DNA of 64,000 bases from Stenotrophomonas tumulicola (GCF_014117215.1 NZ_JACGXS010000002.1:310001-374000); one strand, 5' to 3'. Shown: positions 54,706 to 63,393, counted from the first letter of the stretch. Made by a program: numbers and translations. Notes: generated by a model not told the origin, from the sequence alone.

Positions 54706-55611
54706 ATGGATATTGCAATGATCGGCCTGGGCCGCATGGGGGCCAACATGGCCCAGCGGCTGCAGCGTGGTGGGCACCGCGTGGTCGGCTTCGATCCGAT
54801 GGAGGCGGCGCGCGCGCGCGCTGGCGAAGCCGGGCTGGAAGTGGTTGGTTCACTGGCCGAGGCGGTGGCTGCCCTGCCGGTACCGCGCGTGGTCTGGCTG
54901 ATGGTGCCGGCCGGCGATACGGTCGACCAGACCCTGGCCCAGCTCACTCCGCACCTGGCCGAAGGCGATGTGGTCATCGATGGCGGCAACTCCAATTACC
55001 AGGATTCGATCCGTCGCGCGCGCTCGTTGGCTGACGATGACATCGTGTACCTGGACTGCGGTACCAGCGGCGGCGTATGGGGCCTGCAGGAGGGCTACAG
55101 CCTGATGGTCGGCGGCGACGCGGCCACGGTGGAGCGATTGGCGACGGTGTTCCAGGCGTTGGCTCCTGCGGCGGATCGCGGCTGGGCACGGGTGGGGCCG
55201 AGCGGGGCAGGGCATTACACCAAGATGATCCACAACGGCATCGAGTACGGAATGATGCAGGCCTATGCGGAAGGCTTTGCGTTGATGGAACGCAAGAAGG
55301 AGATGGAGCTGGACCTGGGCCAGGTGGCGGAGGTGTGGCGGCATGGCAGCGTGGTGCGTTCATGGCTGCTGGACCTGAGCGCACAGGCGCTGCAGGGCAA
55401 CCCCTCGCTGGATGGCATCGCACCGTACGTGGAAGATTCCGGCGAAGGTCGCTGGACCGTGGCCGAGGCCATCGCGCTGGACGTGCCGGCGCCGGTCATT
55501 ACCCTGTCGCTGCTGGAGCGGCTGCGTTCGCGTGAGTCCAATTCCTTCAGCGACCGCTTGCTGGCGGCGATGCGCAACGAGTTCGGCGGCCACGCAATCA
55601 AGAAGGGTTGA
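54706..55611 (+). CDS. gnd: 6-phosphogluconate dehydrogenase, short NAD-type
   Basis: 301 residues, the short form of the decarboxylating dehydrogenase that makes ribulose 5-phosphate in the pentose phosphate pathway. Seen: Rossmann GLGRMGANMAQRL, IDGGNSNYQDS, YLDCGTSGGVWG, KMIHNGIEYGMMQAYAEG with catalytic Lys and Asn. FDPME after the second strand (acidic) suggests NAD preference. AAGGTGAAG just before ATG 54706 serves as ribosome site, overlapping the previous stop. Confidence 0.94.
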   Translation: MDIAMIGLGRMGANMAQRLQRGGHRVVGFDPMEAARARAGEAGLEVVGSLAEAVAALPVPRVVWLMVPAGDTVDQTLAQLTPHLAEGDVVIDGGNSNYQDSIRRARSLADDDIVYLDCGTSGGVWGLQEGYSLMVGGDAATVERLATVFQALAPAADRGWARVGPSGAGHYTKMIHNGIEYGMMQAYAEGFALMERKKEMELDLGQVAEVWRHGSVVRSWLLDLSAQALQGNPSLDGIAPYVEDSGEGRWTVAEAIALDVPAPVITLSLLERLRSRESNSFSDRLLAAMRNEFGGHAIKKG

Positions 55612-55622
55612 ACGGTCCACCT

Positions 55623-56192
55623 GTAGCGCCGAGCCATGCTCGGCGGCTTTTCCAGGCATGGGGCGACCCGGCGGGGGCCGCGCTGCACCTTCGCCGGGCA
55701 TGGCCCGGCGCTACCGGACGCCCCTGTAGCGCCGAGCCATGCTCGGCGGCTTTGCCAGGCATGGGGCGATCCGGCGGGGCCGCGCTGTACGTTCGCCGGG
55801 CATGGCCCGGCGCTACCGGACGCCCGGCAGCTGTGGTGCGTAGGGTTGAACGGCCCACCTGTAGCGCCGAGCCATGCTCGGCGGCTTTTCCAAGCATGGG
55901 GCGATCCGGCGGGGGCGGTGCTGCATGTTCGCCGGGCATGGCCCGGCGCTACCGGACGCTTGGCAGCGGTGGTGCTTAGGGTTGAACGGCCCACCTGTAG
56001 CGCCGAGCCATGCTCGGCGGCTTTTCCAGGCATGGGGCGATCCGGCGGGGGCCGCGCTGCACGTTCGCCGGGCATGGCCCGGCGCTACCGGCCCCCCCTG
56101 TAGCGCCGAGCCATGCTCGGCGGCTTTGCCAGGCATGGGGCGATCCGGCGGGGGCGGCGCTGCACGTTCGCCGGGCATGGCCCGGCGCTACC
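55623..56192. repeat. Array of five composite REP dimers
   Basis: Each unit is a forward GAGCCATGCTCGGC-type copy, a conserved 45-50-base middle (TTTTCCAGGCATGGGGCGA then CCGGCGGGGGC), and an inverted GGGCATGGCCC-type copy ending CTAC. Units start at 55623, 55726, 55861, 55997 and 56100, spaced 103, 135, 136 and 103; the longer spacers add a GGTTGAACGGCCCACCT-like segment copied from the gnd 3' end. Fills the whole 603-base gap between convergent genes. Confidence 0.95.
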
Positions 56193-56214
56193 GGACGCCT
56201 GGCAGCCGTGGTGG

Positions 56215-57252
56215 TTACAACGCGATGCGGCGCCCTTCCTGCGCGCTGGCCCTGCCGGCGTCCAGCAGCCGCATCAGCTGCAGCGCCTGGTCGGCGGTGA
56301 CGTCCGGCTCGCCGTCGCCGCGTATCGCCGCGCCGAAGCGTGCATACAGCCGCCGGTAATCGCCTGGAAGGTTGTCCACGCTGGTGTGCCGCACCTGTCC
56401 GTCGGCGTCCAGCCAACTGCGCGTTCCGTGGTGAGGGTCCAGGCCCCAGCCCGGCGCGCCCGGTGCCTTGCCTGCGGCCAATTGCGATTCCTGCACGTCC
56501 AGCCCCTGCTTGCTCCAACTGCCGCCCGTGCCGTGCACGGCGAACCGCGGTGAGGATGCCGCGACCAGTGAGCCGGCGTGCACGATGGCGCGCATGCGCG
56601 GGTAATGCAGCACCGCATGGAAATAGTCGATGCCGCCTCCGCCGCGCAGGCAGTCCAGGTCGGCGCTGATGGCTTGCGGCCAGCCGAACAACACCAGCAT
56701 CTGGTCCAGCAGGTGCGGCCCCAGGTCGTACCACAGGCCGCTGCCGGGCGCGTCGTGTTCGCGCCAGCGGTCGCGTACCTGCGGGCGGAACCGGTCGAAG
56801 TGGGAATGGCATTCGGCGATCACGCCCAGTTCGCCGGTCTGCAGCAGTGCCTGCAGGGTGAGGAAGTCCGCATCGAACCGCCGGTTCTGGAAAACCGTGG
56901 CGAGGCGTGCATTGGCCTGCGCCGCCTGCAGGATTTCCTCGGCCTGGCGCAGGTCCAGTGCGAACGGTTTGTCGACCAGCACATGCTTGCCGGCACGCAG
57001 GGCGGCGATGGCGAGCGGCGCATGCTGGTCGTTCGGGGTGGCGACCACCACCGCGTCCACCGCGGGGTCTTCAATCACCTCGCGGGCATCGGCGCAGATG
57101 CGCACATCGGTGAATTGCCGACGCAGTTCATCGCGTCGCGAGCTGACCACGCTGTGCAGCGCCAGCCCCGGTGTGTGCTGGATGAGCGGTGCGTGGAACA
57201 CGCGCCCGGCCAGGCCATACCCGATCAGGGCGATCTGCAGGTCCGCAGGCAT
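56215..57252 (-). CDS. Gfo/Idh/MocA-family oxidoreductase
   Basis: 345-residue NAD(P)-dependent dehydrogenase. N-terminal Rossmann fold (IALIGYGLAGRVFHAPLI), ATPNDQHAPLAIAALRAGKHVLVDKPFAL with the catalytic EKP-type Lys (here DKP), and the C-terminal alpha/beta domain (GSGLWYDLGPHLLDQMLVLFG with the active-site DLGPH). YdgJ/YvaA-like; the sugar or inositol substrate is unknown. The start at 57252 opens the Rossmann strand; the stop TAA abuts the REP array. Confidence 0.9.
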   Translation of the reverse strand: MPADLQIALIGYGLAGRVFHAPLIQHTPGLALHSVVSSRRDELRRQFTDVRICADAREVIEDPAVDAVVVATPNDQHAPLAIAALRAGKHVLVDKPFALDLRQAEEILQAAQANARLATVFQNRRFDADFLTLQALLQTGELGVIAECHSHFDRFRPQVRDRWREHDAPGSGLWYDLGPHLLDQMLVLFGWPQAISADLDCLRGGGGIDYFHAVLHYPRMRAIVHAGSLVAASSPRFAVHGTGGSWSKQGLDVQESQLAAGKAPGAPGWGLDPHHGTRSWLDADGQVRHTSVDNLPGDYRRLYARFGAAIRGDGEPDVTADQALQLMRLLDAGRASAQEGRRIAL

Positions 57253-57422
57253 GGGAGGCTCCAATCGGTGGGGAACGACAGCGTACCTGTGCTGCCGCGC
57301 AGTACAAAACATGAATGGTTGTCGCTTTCGGCCTTTCGATTCACCCGGACGTGACGGCACCCGCACGCTGGCTGGACGGTGGCTGCTGGACACTGCGGGC
57401 ACCAACCGAGGAGGGATTCACG

Positions 57423-57788
57423 ATGACGATCAATGTAAAACTGCTGACGGCGACGATTGGCCTGGGCATGCTGCTGGCTGCCCCGCTGGCGATGGCCAAT
57501 GACCCAGCCAAGAAGGGCATGCACGACGGCCACGACAAGACTGCGGACTCCAACGAACCGGTCAGCGATACCTGGATCACCACCAAGGTGAAGAGCGATC
57601 TGCTGGTCAGCAAAAGCACGCCGGGACGTGAGATCAAGGTGGATACGGTAAATGGCGCCGTGACGTTGAGTGGCAACGTAGCTACCCAACAGGAGCATGA
57701 CGATGCCGTGGCCAAGGCGAAGATGATCGACGGGGTAAAGAGCGTCAATGCATCTTCGTTGAAGGTGTCGGCTGCCGCCCAGCGCTGA
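57423..57788 (+). CDS. BON-domain periplasmic protein (OsmY-like)
   Basis: 121 residues: signal peptide about 1-25 (APLAMAN), a His/Asp-rich stretch (KKGMHDGHDKTADS), and one BON domain (about 48-116: DTWITTKVKSDLL, GAVTLSGNVATQQEHDDAV). Strong GAGGAGG ribosome site before ATG 57423. BON proteins bind membranes or phospholipids and are often induced by osmotic stress. Followed by an intrinsic terminator. Confidence 0.9.
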   Translation: MTINVKLLTATIGLGMLLAAPLAMANDPAKKGMHDGHDKTADSNEPVSDTWITTKVKSDLLVSKSTPGREIKVDTVNGAVTLSGNVATQQEHDDAVAKAKMIDGVKSVNASSLKVSAAAQR

Positions 57789-57812
57789 TCATCCGCTGCA
57801 TCCCATGGAACC

Positions 57813-57838
57813 AAGGCGCCCTGCGGGGCGCCTTGTCG
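57813..57838 (+). terminator. Terminator after the BON gene
   Basis: Stem AAGGCGCC (57813-57820), loop CTGCGG, stem GGCGCCTT (57827-57834), then GTCGCTTCT. Nearly symmetric; T content is modest. Confidence 0.7.
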
Positions 57839-57892
57839 CTTCTGGCGCTGGAAGCCCGGACAAGAATTCGCTTCAGTACGCGCTGACCCTAA

Positions 57893-58258
57893 ATGGATAG
57901 TGCGATGAACTTCCTTGCTGTCAGCGCGCCCAGGCTGCTGTCACCGCCTGATGCAGGGGCGGCACACGCTGGCTCCTCCGGCCAGGCGTCGCCGTTGCTG
58001 CTCGACGTGCGCAACGGTGAACTGCCTCGCGCCGTGACGATCGCACCCGGCCCGGCGCAGGATCGGGCGAACTGGAGCAGGGTGCTGGTAGGCGTGGCGT
58101 CGCTGGCGTTGCTGGGCTCGGTCGCCTACTGGACTTTCGGCAAGTCGATTTTCCTCCCTGGACAGACGCAGGCCCATGACGGTGAACCCGTGGTTTCCCC
58201 CCGCTCGACGGTCGACTGGGCACGCCTGGATGCCGTGCTGCGCAAGTCCATCGGTTGA
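57893..58258 (+). CDS. Hypothetical protein with one membrane segment, 121 aa
   Basis: N-terminal Pro/Ala-rich 60 residues, one predicted helix (about 63-82, VLVGVASLALLGSVAYWTFG), and a C-terminal part ending DAVLRKSIG. Function not recognised. Start uncertain: ATG 57893 or 57905; neither has a strong ribosome site. Codon usage looks like its neighbours. It precedes the hybrid kinase gene by about 155 bases, so a link is possible but unsupported. Confidence 0.5.
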   Translation: MDSAMNFLAVSAPRLLSPPDAGAAHAGSSGQASPLLLDVRNGELPRAVTIAPGPAQDRANWSRVLVGVASLALLGSVAYWTFGKSIFLPGQTQAHDGEPVVSPRSTVDWARLDAVLRKSIG

Positions 58259-58285
58259 GTTGGGCACGGATTCTTTGCTGCCCCA

Positions 58286-58316
58286 TTGACGATGGATATG
58301 GGCACTGCACTATAGT
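58286..58316 (+). promoter_or_regulatory. Candidate sigma-70 promoter of the hybrid kinase gene
   Basis: TTGACG (58286-58291) and TATAGT (58311-58316) separated by 19 bases, about 100 bases upstream of the kinase start. The spacing is longer than ideal. Confidence 0.4.
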
Positions 58317-58414
58317 GAGCCGGCGTGATCTCCATAGCCGCAATGGCGAGGTCGCGGGGGCGGCCATCGATGCTTGTTTGAGGGATCGGCGATGCGGGGA
58401 GCCAGGGTGTGGCC

Positions 58415-59938
58415 ATGTCTGTAAAGGTGCCGGAATTGGGCAGCCTGCGTATCCTGCTGGTCGAAGACGTGCCCGACGATGCCGCGCGCGTGGTGGCGCA
58501 GATTCTGGCCGCGGGCATGGAAGCCAGCTTCCAGCGCGTGGACGAAGAGGCGCAGTTGCAGGCGGCGTTGCGGGAGTTCCGCCCGGACGTGGTGCTGGCG
58601 GAACTGAACATGGCCGGATTCTCCGGCTTCCGGGCACTGGATATCGTGCGACAGGCCCAGCCGGAGTTGCCGTTCCTGTTCCTGTCCAGCACCACGGGTG
58701 AAGAGGCGGCGGTGGCTGCCCTGCAGCGGGGAGCCAGCGACTACATCCTCAAGCACCAGCCGGCACGCTTGCCGTCGGCGGTGGCACGTGCAGTGCGCGA
58801 GGCGCGTGCCAGCGGCGACCGCCAGCGGGTGGAGGCCGAGCTGATGCGCGCCCAGCGGCTGGAGAGCCTGTCCCTGCTTGCCGCCGGCCTCAGCCACGAC
58901 CTGCGCAACATCCTGCAGCCGCTGCTGATCATGCCCGATCTGTTGAAGGCACGGACTGAAGATCCCCGTCTATGGCACATGGCCGACATCATCGCCGAGT
59001 GCGGACGGCGGGGCCACGAGATGGCGCAGTTGATGCTGTCTTTCGTGCGCGGTACACGCAGCCCCAGCGAGCGGGTACAGGTGCAGCAACTGTTCGAAGC
59101 CGTGCAGTTGCTGCTGCGTGGAACGCTGCCGGACAACATTGCGCTGCACATGGAAACCGCCGACGAGGCGCTTGCCATGGATGGCAACTACACCGAGCTG
59201 CAGCAGGTGCTGCTGAACCTGACACTGAATGCCATCCAGGCGATGCCTGACGGCGGGCGGCTGACCCTGCAGGCCACACCGGTGGACGGTGCCGGCAACG
59301 CGCAATGGCTGTGTATTTCGGTCATCGACGAGGGGACGGGCATGGACGCGGCGACGCAGGAGCGTCTGTTCGCGCCGTTCTTCACCACCAAGGCCGATGG
59401 CACCGGCCTGGGCCTGATCTCGTGCAAACGCATCATTGAAAGCTGCGGTGGGCGCATCCAGGTATCCAGCGTGCAGGGGCAGGGTTCGCGCTTCGACCTG
59501 CATCTGCCGGTGAGCGAACGTGCCGAGGGCACCGAAGCGACCGAAGCCATGCTGCACCCGGAGATGTTGGGCCGCGGCCAGTCGATCCTGGTGGTGGACG
59601 GCGAGACTACCCGGCTGTCGCTGCTGGGCAATGCACTGTCCAGCCAGGGGTACCAGCTGGAACTGGCTGCCGATGGCGCCGCAGCGCTGCGCTGGATGCA
59701 GCAGGCCGGGATGCCACAGCTGGTGATCGTCGATGGTGGCTCGCCGCTGCTGAGTGCGTCGGACCTGCTGCAGGAACTGGCGGCGCAAGGCTATTCCGGG
59801 CCGGCGCTGCTGCTGGAAGAGGAAGGGGTGCCGGTGCCGGTGGAGATTGCCCCGGCGGGTATCGTCCTGCACGTGCTGCGCAAACCCTTGGAGATGCAGC
59901 AGGTGTTCCGGTCGGTGTCGGTGGCCCTGCGCGGGTAG
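58415..59938 (+). CDS. Cytoplasmic hybrid histidine kinase, REC-HK-REC, with Glu in first receiver
   Basis: 507 residues, no membrane segment or signal peptide. Receiver 1 about 11-130 (LRILLVEDVPDD, LSSTTGEEA, Lys 113) has Glu 63 (VVLAELNMAGFSG) where the phospho-acceptor Asp should be. Then the H-box AAGLSHDLRNILQP (His 161), N-box LNLTLNAIQAMP, G-boxes DEGTGMD and GTGLGLISC. Receiver 2 about 385-507 keeps an Asp in LVIVDGGSPL and Lys in LRKPLE. The start at ATG 58415 is preceded by AGGG; GTG 58409 is possible. The TAG stop is part of a REP. Target unknown. Confidence 0.88.
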   Translation: MSVKVPELGSLRILLVEDVPDDAARVVAQILAAGMEASFQRVDEEAQLQAALREFRPDVVLAELNMAGFSGFRALDIVRQAQPELPFLFLSSTTGEEAAVAALQRGASDYILKHQPARLPSAVARAVREARASGDRQRVEAELMRAQRLESLSLLAAGLSHDLRNILQPLLIMPDLLKARTEDPRLWHMADIIAECGRRGHEMAQLMLSFVRGTRSPSERVQVQQLFEAVQLLLRGTLPDNIALHMETADEALAMDGNYTELQQVLLNLTLNAIQAMPDGGRLTLQATPVDGAGNAQWLCISVIDEGTGMDAATQERLFAPFFTTKADGTGLGLISCKRIIESCGGRIQVSSVQGQGSRFDLHLPVSERAEGTEATEAMLHPEMLGRGQSILVVDGETTRLSLLGNALSSQGYQLELAADGAAALRWMQQAGMPQLVIVDGGSPLLSASDLLQELAAQGYSGPALLLEEEGVPVPVEIAPAGIVLHVLRKPLEMQQVFRSVSVALRG

Positions 59939-60029
59939 CGCCGGGCCCCGTAGCGCCGGGCCATGCCCGGCGAGCGCAGCGGCCATCACCGGGCATGGCC
60001 CGGCGCTACAGCCACACTGCCTGGCGCTA
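59935..60029. repeat. REP cluster between kinase and Anbu genes
   Basis: Half copy at 59935-59947 whose TAG is the kinase stop, complete forward copy 59950-59972, inverted copy 59986-60008, and a decayed GCCTGGCGCTA at 60019-60029 whose CTA (60027-60029) is the stop of the Anbu gene. Confidence 0.88.
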
Positions 60030-60758
60030 TTCCCATGGGAAGCGCGGTAGCGAGGCCACTGCCTGTTCCAGCCGGCGCGCCCAGTTGCGGTGGATGTCCG
60101 CGTACAGGGGGGAATCCCCGCACAGGCGCAGCTGGCCGCTGAGCCGCAGTTCATCGCGCCGGATCAATGCAAGGTCCACCGGCAGCCCCACCGACAGGTT
60201 GGAACGGATGGTCGAATCCAGCGATACCACCGCCGTGCGCGCGGCATCGTTCAGGGCGGTGCGTGGCTGGATGATACGGTCCAGGATCGGCTTGCCGTAC
60301 TTGGATTCCCCGATCTGCAGGTAAGGCGTCTCCGGCGAGGCGGCGATGGCGTTTCCCAGCGGGTAGATCATGTACACGCCGGGTTGCTCCCCGGCAATCT
60401 GGCCGCCCAGGATCAACGTGGCCTGGGTGTTGACCCCATCGTGCCCGTGTTCGGGGTCGCGGCACTGCACCTGGCTGTCCACCAGCAGGGCCCCCACGTA
60501 CTCGGCTGCTTCGAACAGGTGGCGAACCGAGCGCAGGTTGGGGATGCGCTGTTCCTCCACGTCGCGGTGCAGGCGCGAGACCAGCAACTGGGTCGTGGCC
60601 AGGTTGCCGGCCGCCATCAGCACGAACACCGCTTCGCCGGGATATTCGAACGGATGCAGCTTGCGATGCACGCGCACATCGTCCACGGAGGCATTGGTAC
60701 GGGTATCGGCGGCGAAGACCAGGCCTTCGTCCACCACGATTCCGACGCAATAAGTCAT
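60027..60758 (-). CDS. Anbu-type proteasome-like peptidase
   Basis: 243-residue N-terminal-nucleophile hydrolase of the bacterial proteasome-related (Anbu/BPH) family. The start MTYCVGIVVDEGLVFAADT places Thr at position 2, the nucleophile after Met removal, as in HslV and beta subunits. Further motifs: VFVLMAAGNLATTQLL, YPLGNAI and DLALIRRDEL. Anbu genes usually sit with alpha-E, transglutaminase and ATP-grasp genes; none is here, so this is an orphan. Divergent from folK. Confidence 0.9.
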   Translation of the reverse strand: MTYCVGIVVDEGLVFAADTRTNASVDDVRVHRKLHPFEYPGEAVFVLMAAGNLATTQLLVSRLHRDVEEQRIPNLRSVRHLFEAAEYVGALLVDSQVQCRDPEHGHDGVNTQATLILGGQIAGEQPGVYMIYPLGNAIAASPETPYLQIGESKYGKPILDRIIQPRTALNDAARTAVVSLDSTIRSNLSVGLPVDLALIRRDELRLSGQLRLCGDSPLYADIHRNWARRLEQAVASLPRFPWE

Positions 60759-60847
60759 TGGCAGCGCCCTGGCAAGTGCGGTCCAATGGTAAGGGCGCTG
60801 CCGTGACGACGGTATTGCCATCCTTTCCCACGCCACCTGTGAAACGC

Positions 60848-61348
60848 ATGACCACCGCGCTCTTGAGCCTGGGCAGCAATGTGCAGCCCCGCCGCCACCT
60901 CCATGCCGCTGTCGCCGCACTGGCCGCGCGGTTCGGCGACATCCTTGTTTCACCGGCCTACCGCACTGCGGCAGTGGGCTTCGACGGCCCGGCCTTCCTC
61001 AACAGCGGGGTGGCGATCGAGACTGACCTGCCGCTGGATGGGCTGGAGGCCTGGCTGCATGCGCTGGAGGACGCACACGGGCGCGACCGGTCCGGGCCAC
61101 GCTTTTCCGACCGTACCCTGGACATCGACGTGGTGTTCCATGGCGACCTGATCATCGAAGGCCCAGGGCACCTGCGCATCCCGCGCCCGGAGCTGAAGCA
61201 TGCCTTCGTGATCAAGCCGCTGGCCGACATCGCACCGGATTTCGTCGACCCGGTCAGTGGCCTCACCCTGGCCACGCTATGGCGGGCACATCGCCAGCAT
61301 GGCGAGGCATTCGAAGTGGTGGAGCTGGATCCCGACGCCGACGATTGA
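60848..61348 (+). CDS. folK: 2-amino-4-hydroxy-6-hydroxymethyldihydropteridine pyrophosphokinase FolK
   Basis: 166-residue enzyme of folate synthesis that pyrophosphorylates hydroxymethyl-dihydropterin. Seen: LLSLGSNVQPRRHL, GFDGPAFLNSGVAIET, GRDRSGPRFSDRTLDIDVVF (the HPPK signature with RTLDID) and IPRPELKHAFVIKPL. The start at ATG 60848 gives the normal N-terminus; upstream in-frame codons belong to the Anbu promoter region. Confidence 0.95.
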   Translation: MTTALLSLGSNVQPRRHLHAAVAALAARFGDILVSPAYRTAAVGFDGPAFLNSGVAIETDLPLDGLEAWLHALEDAHGRDRSGPRFSDRTLDIDVVFHGDLIIEGPGHLRIPRPELKHAFVIKPLADIAPDFVDPVSGLTLATLWRAHRQHGEAFEVVELDPDADD

Positions 61349-61361
61349 GGCAGGCCCCGTT

Positions 61362-61421
61362 GTAGCGCCGGGCCATGCCCGGCGAGCGCAGCGGATGCCG
61401 CCGGGCATGGCCCGGCGCTAC
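61362..61421. repeat. Facing REP pair between folK and pteridine reductase
   Basis: Forward copy 61362-61384, inverted copy 61399-61421. The inverted copy's CTA (61418-61420) is the TAG stop of the minus-strand reductase gene. Confidence 0.92.
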
Positions 61422-62152
61422 AGGGTCCGGCCGCCGTCCAGGCGCAGCGTATGGCCGGTGACGAAGCCGGCGTCCTCGATCAGCCAGCGCACTGCTTCAG
61501 CGATCTCTTCCACCGTGCCGATGCGCGCCAGCGGCGTGCGTGCCAGCAGCGCTTCCTGGGCGAAATCGTCCTTGCCCTGTTCCGGCCACAGGATGGCGCC
61601 GGGCGCCACCGCGTTCACCCGGACCTTGGGCGCCAGCTCCAGTGCCAGCGAACGGGTGGCCATTTCCAGCGCCGCCTTGGCCATGCTGTAAGCCGGGTGG
61701 TCGCGCATTGGCGTGCTGCCGTGCAGGTCGGTCAGGTTGACGATGCAACCCTGCTGGCGACGCAGGTGCGGTGCTGCCGCCTGTGCCAGCAACAGCGGCG
61801 CGCGTGCGTTGACCGCATACAGGTCATCGATGGCCTCGGCGGTGATCTGGCCGACCGGCGTGGCGAAGAAGTTCGAGGCATTGTTGACCAGCGCGTCCAG
61901 CCGGCCGAAATGCGCCACCGCCTGGTCGACCAGGTCGGGCAGGGCATCGGCATCACGCAGGTCGGCCTGCAGGGCCAGCACGCTGCCGGGGCGGGCGCGT
62001 TCGAAGGCGAATGCCCGTTCCTGCAGTTCGTCGCTGGAGCGGTGGGCATGCAGCACGATGCGGTGGCCGGCCTGGTGCAGGCGGCCGGCGATGGCAGCGC
62101 CGATGCGGCGCGCGCTGCCGGTGATCAGGGTCACGGGGGCGGTATCGGTCAT
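61418..62152 (-). CDS. Pteridine reductase (FolM-like short-chain dehydrogenase)
   Basis: 244-residue SDR. Seen: TLITGSARRIGAAIAGRLH with the Arg after the glycine motif that favours NADPH (TGxxRRIG, typical of pteridine reductases), NNASNFFATP, catalytic Tyr-Lys in HPAYSMAKAALEM, and VAPGAILWPE. Next to folK, so reduction of dihydrobiopterin or dihydrofolate is likely. The ATG at 62152 has GTGGAG 8 bases upstream on its strand. Stop codon supplied by a REP. Confidence 0.9.
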   Translation of the reverse strand: MTDTAPVTLITGSARRIGAAIAGRLHQAGHRIVLHAHRSSDELQERAFAFERARPGSVLALQADLRDADALPDLVDQAVAHFGRLDALVNNASNFFATPVGQITAEAIDDLYAVNARAPLLLAQAAAPHLRRQQGCIVNLTDLHGSTPMRDHPAYSMAKAALEMATRSLALELAPKVRVNAVAPGAILWPEQGKDDFAQEALLARTPLARIGTVEEIAEAVRWLIEDAGFVTGHTLRLDGGRTL

Positions 62153-62208
62153 CGGGGGCTCCACGGCTCGGCTATCCTGTGCACATTGTCACCGCATTTG
62201 AAGACGCC

Positions 62209-63393
62209 ATGCAGTCCACCATCCCCCTGCCCGAAGCCGATGCCCTGGCCCACAGTGAACAACTGGCCGATGCCCTGCGCGAGGAAATCCGTGCGCAGGG
62301 GGGGGCAATGCCCTTCTCACGCTTCATGGAACTGTGCCTGTATGCGCCGGGGTGGGGGTATTACAGCGCAGGGGCCAGCAAGTTCGGTGCGAGTGGCGAT
62401 TTCACCACCGCGCCGGAGATGGGCGGGTTGTTCGCGGCAACGGTGGCCAATGCACTGGCGCCGGTGTTCGGCCAACTGGGCGCGCAGGCACGCCTGCTGG
62501 AACTGGGTGGCGGCAGTGGAGCATTCGCCGAGGCGGTGTTGCTGCGGCTTGCCGAACTGCAGGCGTTGCCGGCGCGCTATGCGATCCTGGAACCCAGCGC
62601 GGACCTGCGCCAGCGGCAGCGCGAGCGCCTGCAGCAGAACCTGCCGGCTGAGATTGGTGGGCGCGTGGAATGGCTGGATCGCCCGTTCGATGATGACTGG
62701 GAAGGCGTGGTGTTCGCCAACGAGGTGATCGATGCGCTGCCGACGCCGCGCTTCCTGATCAAGGACGGCGAGGTATACGAAGAGACCGTGGAGCTGGATG
62801 CACAGGGCGCTTTCATGCGCGGTGCGCAGCCGGCGGACGTGCTGCTCAACGGCGCGGTACGGCACCTGGAACGTTACCTGGAGCGGCCGTTCGCTGAAGG
62901 CTACCGTTCCGAATTGTTGCCGCAGCTGCCGTACTGGCTGCAGGCGGTTGCCGGTGGGTTGCAGCGTGGCGCGATGCTGTTCGTCGATTACGGCTACAAC
63001 CGGGGCGAGTACTACCAGGCCGAACGCGATGACGGCACCGTGCGCGCGTTCTACCGCCACCACGTGCATAACGACGTGTACCTGTGGCCGGGCCTGCAGG
63101 ACATCACCGCTTCGGTGGATTTCACGGCGGTGGCCGAAGCTGGCCTGCATGCCGGTTTCGATCTTTCCGGTTACTGCAGCCAGGCCAGCTTCCTGCTCGG
63201 CAACGGGCTGGACCAGGCGTTGACGCTGGCCGACGAGCGCAGCGATGAGGTCGGCCGGGTACAGCTGCGCGAGCAGGTCAAGAAGCTGACCCTCCCCAGT
63301 GGCATGGGCGAGCGCTTCCAGGTGATCGGACTGCAGCGCGAAGTGGATTTCGAGCCGGCCTTCGAGCTGGGCGACCTGAGCTGGCGGCTGTGA
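62209..63393 (+). CDS. SAM-dependent methyltransferase, NDUFAF7/MidA family
   Basis: 394 residues of the COG1565 family. Seen: N-terminal PFSRFMELCLYAPGWGYYSAG, FTTAPEMGGLFAATVANAL, SAM motif LLELGGGSGAFAEAVL, FANEVIDALPTPRF and DYGYNRGEYYQ. The mitochondrial relative methylates an Arg of complex I; the bacterial substrate is unknown. GTG 62179 is an alternative start but ATG 62209 fits the conserved beginning. Overlaps the next gene by 4 bases. Confidence 0.9.
   Translation: MQSTIPLPEADALAHSEQLADALREEIRAQGGAMPFSRFMELCLYAPGWGYYSAGASKFGASGDFTTAPEMGGLFAATVANALAPVFGQLGAQARLLELGGGSGAFAEAVLLRLAELQALPARYAILEPSADLRQRQRERLQQNLPAEIGGRVEWLDRPFDDDWEGVVFANEVIDALPTPRFLIKDGEVYEETVELDAQGAFMRGAQPADVLLNGAVRHLERYLERPFAEGYRSELLPQLPYWLQAVAGGLQRGAMLFVDYGYNRGEYYQAERDDGTVRAFYRHHVHNDVYLWPGLQDITASVDFTAVAEAGLHAGFDLSGYCSQASFLLGNGLDQALTLADERSDEVGRVQLREQVKKLTLPSGMGERFQVIGLQREVDFEPAFELGDLSWRL

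Noticed and set aside
55260-56360. Overlapping open frames on both strands through the REP array
   Set aside because: Translations only repeat REP-derived peptides such as SPGMARRYR and VAPSHARR; the REPs are non-coding here.
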